Positions 59,220-64,000 of a DNA stretch of 64,000 nt are shown piece after piece. The position numbers and the translations under genes are program-made. Positions within the stretch are counted from its first letter, which is position 1. Every line of letters begins with the position of its first letter. Source of the stretch: Mesorhizobium sp. LMG 17147 (GTDB lineage Bacteria; Pseudomonadota; Alphaproteobacteria; Rhizobiales; Rhizobiaceae); assembly GCF_024297145.1 (NCBI RefSeq), contig NZ_JANCTC010000006.1, positions 62,001 through 126,000 on the forward strand, given 5' to 3'. The notes beneath the pieces are model-generated. The model was given only the letters and a program-made list of their open reading frames with translations. It did not search any database and had not been told where the DNA came from.

Positions 59220-60797
59220 TCAGTCGGGTTCCTGTCCACCGTCGGCTCCTCCGCTAACGCCTTCTTTTGGCGCCGTGGCTCCTCCCACCGCCATTCTCTT
59301 CAATCTTACATAGGCGCCGGGCCGGGTGGACTTGCCGGTGCCACGCAACAGCGGAACCATCATTTGCCGCGGCTGGCCGTCCGGCTCATAGCCGGCCGCT
59401 TTGAGCTGGTCCAAAATGACCGGACGCGGATCGTCGCGGTCAAGCCAGACGAGTACGGCCGGCTCCTGCATCAGCATTTCGAAATTAGGCACTTCCTGGT
59501 CAAGTGCGACCAGTTTTTCGTCGACCAGCCGCAGGTTTCCGACCCATGCACCATCAGATATTGCGGTTTTGACCGGTCCGTCCGCAGTCAGTTGGCGATA
59601 GAGGGCGGGGTAATCCACGCGGATCATCCGCGACAGACCACTGGTCCCGTTTATCTGGACGTACCAGGTGGCGGGCGCGAGGAGCACGGCGATGATCGCT
59701 CCAGCCGCGATTACCAGGAGCTGCGCATTCCTGCCGTGCGGTGCCAGCCGTTCCATAGTGGCGACGATGGCCAGCGGCAACATGAACAGGACAGGTAGCA
59801 GCCAGCGGTCCTTGACCACCGTCACGCCGGTGGCCAGTACAAGTATTGCAAGCATGGCCAAGCCGAGCGCCAAGGCACGCCGCAACAGAATTTCCCGAGC
59901 CGGACCTTTCGGGTGCCACTCGGAGAAACGAAACCCGGCCAGCCCGAAAGCCAGCGCGGAAACGAGCACCGGCAAGACCGCGAAATTGAAGGTTCCCATG
60001 ACAAACTTGCCGGCACCGACAAAAGCCGCCGCCATGCGCCCTCGTTGCGAGTCTATTCCGAACTTCTCGCCTCTCGACAATAAATCGGCGGGATGCATGA
60101 GGCTCCAATAGGTGGTTGGCGCCAGCACCAATATCGCGACCGCTATGCTGATGGCGAACTTCGGATCGAGGATTACGCTGCGCCATTCGCGCAGCGACAG
60201 CACTGCCGCAACAAGGGCCACCACGAGGAAGACATCATTATATTTGGCAAGAATTGCGGCCGCCGTGGCCAAGCCAAACGCCGCATAGGCGGCCATGCTT
60301 CGCCGCTCGAGAAGATAGGCCATGGCAAGCAGGAGCAGCGAGCAGAAGGCGACGACGGCGACGGAATGCGACAAGGCGCGCTGCGATTCCCAGACGATCT
60401 GCGGGATCGTAAACAGGCCGAACATGGCCGCCGCCGCTGTCGCTTTGGTGTAGCCGAACCGCCGCATGGCGGCGAACACGCTGCAGGCGGCGAGGAACAG
60501 CACGGAGTATTTGACGAGCTTCAGCGTGAAGATACTGGTGCCGAAAACATGCGCGGCCAGCCAGTTGATCCAGGTGTAGAGGGGTGGTTGCGAGCCGCCA
60601 TATCCAGCCCAGAGATACGGTATATAGATCAGCTGCTCCGCATCATCGATGCCGACGCCGGTTCCCGCCCAAGAGCTCAACAGGGACAGTATGATGGTCT
60701 GCAAGGCGAAGTAAGCCGCGACCATGACGATCGCCGCCGGGAACGGGCCGATCCGTCCCTCGGCCAGCCACTCGGCCCATCTCAGATTGTACTTCAA
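59220..60797 (-). CDS. GT39/ArnT-like membrane glycosyltransferase
   Basis: A 525-residue protein with about ten hydrophobic segments. GIDDAEQLIYIPYLWAGYGG and QPPLYTWINWL in the first 90 residues are the acidic motif and loop of the dolichyl/undecaprenyl-phosphate mannosyltransferase superfamily (PMT_2). It probably moves a sugar from a lipid carrier to an envelope acceptor on the outer face of the inner membrane. It lies 88 bp after the fourth FAD/GcvT gene and just before the DddP-like gene on the same strand. Confidence 0.85.
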   Translation of the reverse strand: MKYNLRWAEWLAEGRIGPFPAAIVMVAAYFALQTIILSLLSSWAGTGVGIDDAEQLIYIPYLWAGYGGSQPPLYTWINWLAAHVFGTSIFTLKLVKYSVLFLAACSVFAAMRRFGYTKATAAAAMFGLFTIPQIVWESQRALSHSVAVVAFCSLLLLAMAYLLERRSMAAYAAFGLATAAAILAKYNDVFLVVALVAAVLSLREWRSVILDPKFAISIAVAILVLAPTTYWSLMHPADLLSRGEKFGIDSQRGRMAAAFVGAGKFVMGTFNFAVLPVLVSALAFGLAGFRFSEWHPKGPAREILLRRALALGLAMLAILVLATGVTVVKDRWLLPVLFMLPLAIVATMERLAPHGRNAQLLVIAAGAIIAVLLAPATWYVQINGTSGLSRMIRVDYPALYRQLTADGPVKTAISDGAWVGNLRLVDEKLVALDQEVPNFEMLMQEPAVLVWLDRDDPRPVILDQLKAAGYEPDGQPRQMMVPLLRGTGKSTRPGAYVRLKRMAVGGATAPKEGVSGGADGGQEPD

Positions 60798-60885
60798 TGA
60801 AATCTCATCGCCCTTGCCAGCAGAGTGTTGCCGGCTGCGCTAGCATGAAGAGCATGCTCCGCACAATGCGACCGGCTGGCTGCGC

Positions 60886-63459
60886 CTACGTCCTCATCTT
60901 TTCGCCGCTCGGGTCGAACGGCGGTTCGACATTGATGCGTGCGGGACGCCGGTGGCCAAGGATTTCGATCTCGAACAGTCCGACGCTCTCGTTCTCGGCA
61001 AGCGCTGCCGGTACATAGCCTTGCGCCATCGACTTCTCGACATAATGCGCATAGCCGCCGGAGGTAACCCAGCCGACCACGCGCCAGTCGCCGTCCACAA
61101 TGCCGCGCACGGCAGACGCGCCTTCGGCGGCGTTCGAGCCGCGCACTTCCTTGCCGCCCGCGTCGAAGCGCGGCGCACCGTAGCCATGCGGCTTTTGCAC
61201 CGTGCCGTAATCCTTGCCGCCGACCTTGGCCCAGATCGGCTCGTCGCCCATGACGTCGGCATCCGCGGCATCGACGATGAAGGAAACGCGGCGCAGCTTC
61301 GGCCCTGCCGCCTGTTCCCTGGCTGCCGCCTCCCGGCCGATGAAATCGTTCTTCTCCAGCTTGATGAAGCGGTCCATCGAGCCTTCGAATGGTCCGTAGA
61401 TCGGACGTAGCTCGCGGAACCAGGTCGGGAAGTTCTTCTCAAGGCGCATCGAGAGCAAAGCCCGCATTCCGAAATCGATAAGGCCAAACTCTTCGCCAGC
61501 CTCCTTGATCGCCTTGTAGACCAGGCGCTGGTAGGCGGGCGCCATCCAGATCTCATAGCCGAGGTCGCCGGTGTAGGTGATGCGGTTGACCATGCAGGGC
61601 GCGCCGCCGACCGCCATCTCGCTGAAATCCATGAAGCGGAAGGCCTTGGTCGAGATGTCGACATCGACCAGTTTCTGCAGCAGGTCACGCGATTTCGGCC
61701 CGGCGATCGACAACCCGACCAGCGTCTGGTCGAAGCGGTGGATGCGGATGCTTCCATCCTTCGGCAGATGCTTCTCGAACCAGCGCATGTGGTATTTCTG
61801 CGCTGCCGAAGAACCCCAGATCATGAAGCGTTCTTCGCCCGCCTTGGCGATGGTGAAGTCGCCGATCAGCCGGCCGAACTCGTTCAGCATCGGCGTCAGC
61901 ACGATGCGGCCGGTCTTCGGCATGCGATTGGTCATCAGCCGGTTGAGGAAGTCCTCGGCCCCTGGTCCGGAGACTTCGTATTTGGCAAAGTTGGCGATCT
62001 CGGTGACGCCGACCTTCTCGCGGGTGGCTCGCACTTCCTCGCCGATCGGGCCAAAATCGTTGGAACGGTGGAAGGACACGATGTCCTTCGGCTCAGAGCC
62101 TTTCGGCGCGAACCAGAGCGGGGTTTCGAGCCCCCAGCTATCGCCCATGACGGCGTTATTGGCGAGCATCGTGTCGTAGAGCGGGGTTGTCTGCGCTGGT
62201 CTTGCCGCCGGCAATTCCTCGTTGGGAAAGCGGATGGAGAAACGGCGCGAATAGTTTTCGCGCACCTTTGCGTTGGTGTAGCGCAGCGTTGCCCATTCGC
62301 CGAAGCGGGCCACGTCCATGCCCCAGACGTCGAAGCCCGGATCGCCATGGACCATCCAGTTGGACAGTGCGAGACCGACGCCGCCACCCTGGCTGAAGCC
62401 GGCCATGACGGCGCAGGCGCACCAGAAATTGGTCAGGCCCTGCACCGGGCCGACCAGCGGGTTGCCGTCCAGCGCGAAGGTGAAGGGACCATTGATGATC
62501 TGCTTGATGCCGGCCTTCTCGATGCCGGGGAAATGCTTGAAGCCGATCTCGAGCGACGGCGCGATGCGGTCGATGTCGGGCTGCAGCAGCTCGTGGCCGA
62601 AATCCCACGGCGTGTTGACCGGCGACCACGGCTTGCAGGCCTTTTCATAGGTGCCGAGCAGGATGCCGTTGCGCTCCTGGCGGGTATAGATCTCGCCCTT
62701 GAAATCGAGCACGCCGATCATCTCGCGGCCGGTCGACTTGTTGAATTCCTCGACCTCCGGCATCGGCTCGGTCAGGAGATACATGTGCTCCATGGCCAGC
62801 ACCGGCAGTTCGACGCCGACCATGCGACCGATCTCACGCGCCCACAGGCCGCCGCAGTTGACGACATGCTCGGCTTTGACCGTGCCTTGCTCGGTGACGA
62901 CGTTCCAGGTGCCGTCGACCTCCTGCGTCAGTTCGACGACGCGGTTGCGCAGCACGATCTCGGCGCCCAGCTTCCTGGCGGCCTTGGCATAGGCGTGGGT
63001 GGTGCCGGAAGGATCGAGATGGCCCTCGACCGGATCCCACATGGCGCCGACGAAATTCGTCTCGTCCATCAGCGGGAACATCGCCTTGGCTTCGGACGGC
63101 GTGATCAGTTCCGTATCCATGCCGAGATAGCGGCCCTTGGCGTGGGCGAGCCGCAAGAAGTCCATGCGCTCGGGCGTGTCGGCCATCATCACGCCGCCGG
63201 TCAGGTGCAGCGAGCAGGATTGGCCGGAAATCTCCTCGATCTCCTTGTAAAGCTGCACCGTATAGGCCTGCAGCTTGGCGACGTTGGGATCGCCGTTCAG
63301 CGTATGGAAGCCGCCCGCCGCATGCCAGGACGAGCCGGAGGTGAGCTCCGAACGCTCGATCAGCAGGATGTCGGTCCAGCCAGCCTTGGCCAGATGATAG
63401 AGCACCGAGCAGCCAACGACCCCACCGCCGATGACAACCGCTTTTGCATGAGATTTCAT
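60886..63459 (-). CDS. Dimethylglycine dehydrogenase-like FAD/GcvT protein (copy 4)
   Basis: An 857-residue FAD/GcvT fusion. GGGVVG is at about 11-16 and LTSGSSWHAAG carries His46, the probable site of covalent FAD. The GcvT half begins near residue 450 (WFAPKGSEPKDIVSFHRSND). It lies 132 bp downstream of the second MttB-family gene on the same strand, so the two may form one transcript. Demethylation by MttB followed by oxidation by this enzyme is a plausible sequence. Its sequence is as different from copies 1 and 2 as they are from each other. Confidence 0.88.
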   Translation of the reverse strand: MKSHAKAVVIGGGVVGCSVLYHLAKAGWTDILLIERSELTSGSSWHAAGGFHTLNGDPNVAKLQAYTVQLYKEIEEISGQSCSLHLTGGVMMADTPERMDFLRLAHAKGRYLGMDTELITPSEAKAMFPLMDETNFVGAMWDPVEGHLDPSGTTHAYAKAARKLGAEIVLRNRVVELTQEVDGTWNVVTEQGTVKAEHVVNCGGLWAREIGRMVGVELPVLAMEHMYLLTEPMPEVEEFNKSTGREMIGVLDFKGEIYTRQERNGILLGTYEKACKPWSPVNTPWDFGHELLQPDIDRIAPSLEIGFKHFPGIEKAGIKQIINGPFTFALDGNPLVGPVQGLTNFWCACAVMAGFSQGGGVGLALSNWMVHGDPGFDVWGMDVARFGEWATLRYTNAKVRENYSRRFSIRFPNEELPAARPAQTTPLYDTMLANNAVMGDSWGLETPLWFAPKGSEPKDIVSFHRSNDFGPIGEEVRATREKVGVTEIANFAKYEVSGPGAEDFLNRLMTNRMPKTGRIVLTPMLNEFGRLIGDFTIAKAGEERFMIWGSSAAQKYHMRWFEKHLPKDGSIRIHRFDQTLVGLSIAGPKSRDLLQKLVDVDISTKAFRFMDFSEMAVGGAPCMVNRITYTGDLGYEIWMAPAYQRLVYKAIKEAGEEFGLIDFGMRALLSMRLEKNFPTWFRELRPIYGPFEGSMDRFIKLEKNDFIGREAAAREQAAGPKLRRVSFIVDAADADVMGDEPIWAKVGGKDYGTVQKPHGYGAPRFDAGGKEVRGSNAAEGASAVRGIVDGDWRVVGWVTSGGYAHYVEKSMAQGYVPAALAENESVGLFEIEILGHRRPARINVEPPFDPSGEKMRT

Positions 63460-63591
63460 GAAGATAGTTCCGTTTTCGAAGAGATTGAATCGAGTGAGCG
63501 GGGCGCGAAAACAAAGCGGAGGTCGAATACAGCGATGTTTTCGGCCAGCCTGCCATCAAGACGGAGTGGGGGTCGACTACTCATCCGATGA

Positions 63592-64000
63592 TCAGAAATC
63601 GGTCGGCGCGCCGCCTTCGGCCCGGCGCTTGTCGACGAAAGCGTTGAGCTCCTCGCGGATTGCCGGGTCCATATAAGGCTCTTCATAGGACGCCAGCCGT
63701 TCCTTCCACACGCGATTGGCCTTTTCGAGTGCGGTCGGCGATCCGGCCTCAACCCAACTCTCGAAATTGCGCCAGTCGGAAATGATTGGCGCGTAAAACG
63801 CGGTCTTGTAGCGGTCCTGCGTGTGCTGGGTGCCGAAGAAATGGCCGCCGGGGCCGACCGACTGGATGGCGTCGAAACCGAGCGCTTCCTCGGAAAGATC
63901 GAGCGGTGTCAGGAACTCGGCGACCATCTGCAACAGGTCTATATCGAGGATGGTCTTTTCGTAGGAGCAGCGCAGGCCGCCTTCGAGCCAGCCGGCCGCA
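63592..64000 (-). CDS. MttB-superfamily methyltransferase, C-terminal part
   Basis: The frame is open from the right edge of the window to TGA 63592-63594. The visible 136 residues (AAGWLEGGLRCSYEKTILDI, AIQSVGPGGHFFGTQHTQDR, SYEEPYMDPAIREELNAFVD) align along their full length with the C-terminus of the MttB-family protein at 47936. It is a second, distinct member: the two differ in many positions and this one lacks an Arg-rich C-terminus. The pyrrolysine position lies outside the window, so its class cannot be told. It precedes the fourth FAD/GcvT gene. Confidence 0.9.
   Translation of the reverse strand, partial: AAGWLEGGLRCSYEKTILDIDLLQMVAEFLTPLDLSEEALGFDAIQSVGPGGHFFGTQHTQDRYKTAFYAPIISDWRNFESWVEAGSPTALEKANRVWKERLASYEEPYMDPAIREELNAFVDKRRAEGGAPTDF

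Noticed and set aside
61738..63591. 617-residue plus-strand frame opposite FAD/GcvT copy 4
   Set aside because: Antisense shadow; no recognisable motif and the minus-strand gene is certain.

Overview
The window comes from a GC-rich alphaproteobacterium of the order Rhizobiales, most likely Mesorhizobium or a close relative. The evidence is the codon usage, the families of palindromic intergenic repeats, the small DUF1127 proteins, the soxBDAG sarcosine oxidase operon and the many genes for methylated-amine use. There is no rRNA, tRNA, CRISPR array, insertion sequence or phage gene that I can recognise. These are chromosome-like metabolic genes packed into short operons.

Layout. (1) 1-887: the 3' part of a serine beta-lactamase-like hydrolase. 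(2) 948-8881: a presumed N-heterocycle uptake and breakdown locus. A creatininase-family hydrolase and a RidA-like protein lie divergent to an NMT1/THI5-type ABC transporter, a cytosine-deaminase-like amidohydrolase, a VAO-type flavin oxidase and a quinone reductase. A sigma-54-like promoter sits before the transporter. (3) 8888-16644: a tightly overlapping operon with two dimethylglycine-dehydrogenase-like FAD/GcvT proteins, a homocysteine methyltransferase and an aminotransferase, behind an XRE-cupin regulator. (4) 16831-22771: a nitroreductase and soxBDAG. (5) 23013-36888: an MscS channel, a third FAD/GcvT protein, an ABC transporter whose permease is broken, a GlxA/GbdR-type AraC regulator, a LysR regulator, an esterase and small proteins.

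(6) 37077-50289: the most interesting region, a dispersed corrinoid methyl-transfer module. It holds a RamA/RACo-type Fe-S activator ATPase, a pterin (methyl-THF) methyltransferase, MetF with a separate MetV-like protein, a virulence-factor-domain protein, a DUF1638 protein, a corrinoid carrier protein, a non-pyrrolysine MttB-superfamily methyltransferase and an Fe-S protein. (7) 50292-57756: a dienelactone hydrolase pseudogene, an ECF sigma/VWA pair, a betaine-homocysteine methyltransferase-like enzyme, an XRE regulator, a desaturase and a PhnD-like protein. (8) 57878-64000: a DddP-like M24 enzyme (DMSP lyase candidate), a GT39 glycosyltransferase, a fourth FAD/GcvT protein and the C-terminus of a second MttB-family methyltransferase.

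How it fits together (inference): MttB-type enzymes would remove the first methyl group from a quaternary amine such as glycine betaine onto the corrinoid protein. The methyl group would pass to THF and be oxidised by MetF/MetV. The RACo-like ATPase would reactivate the cobalt centre. The DMGDH-like flavoproteins and SoxBDAG would then oxidise dimethyl and monomethyl products, again loading THF, and Bmt would supply methionine. Two upstream regions in this module (before the pterin methyltransferase and before bmt) share a near-identical palindrome, and four of its enzymes carry Arg/Gly-rich termini. Both observations suggest a co-regulated and possibly co-localised system.
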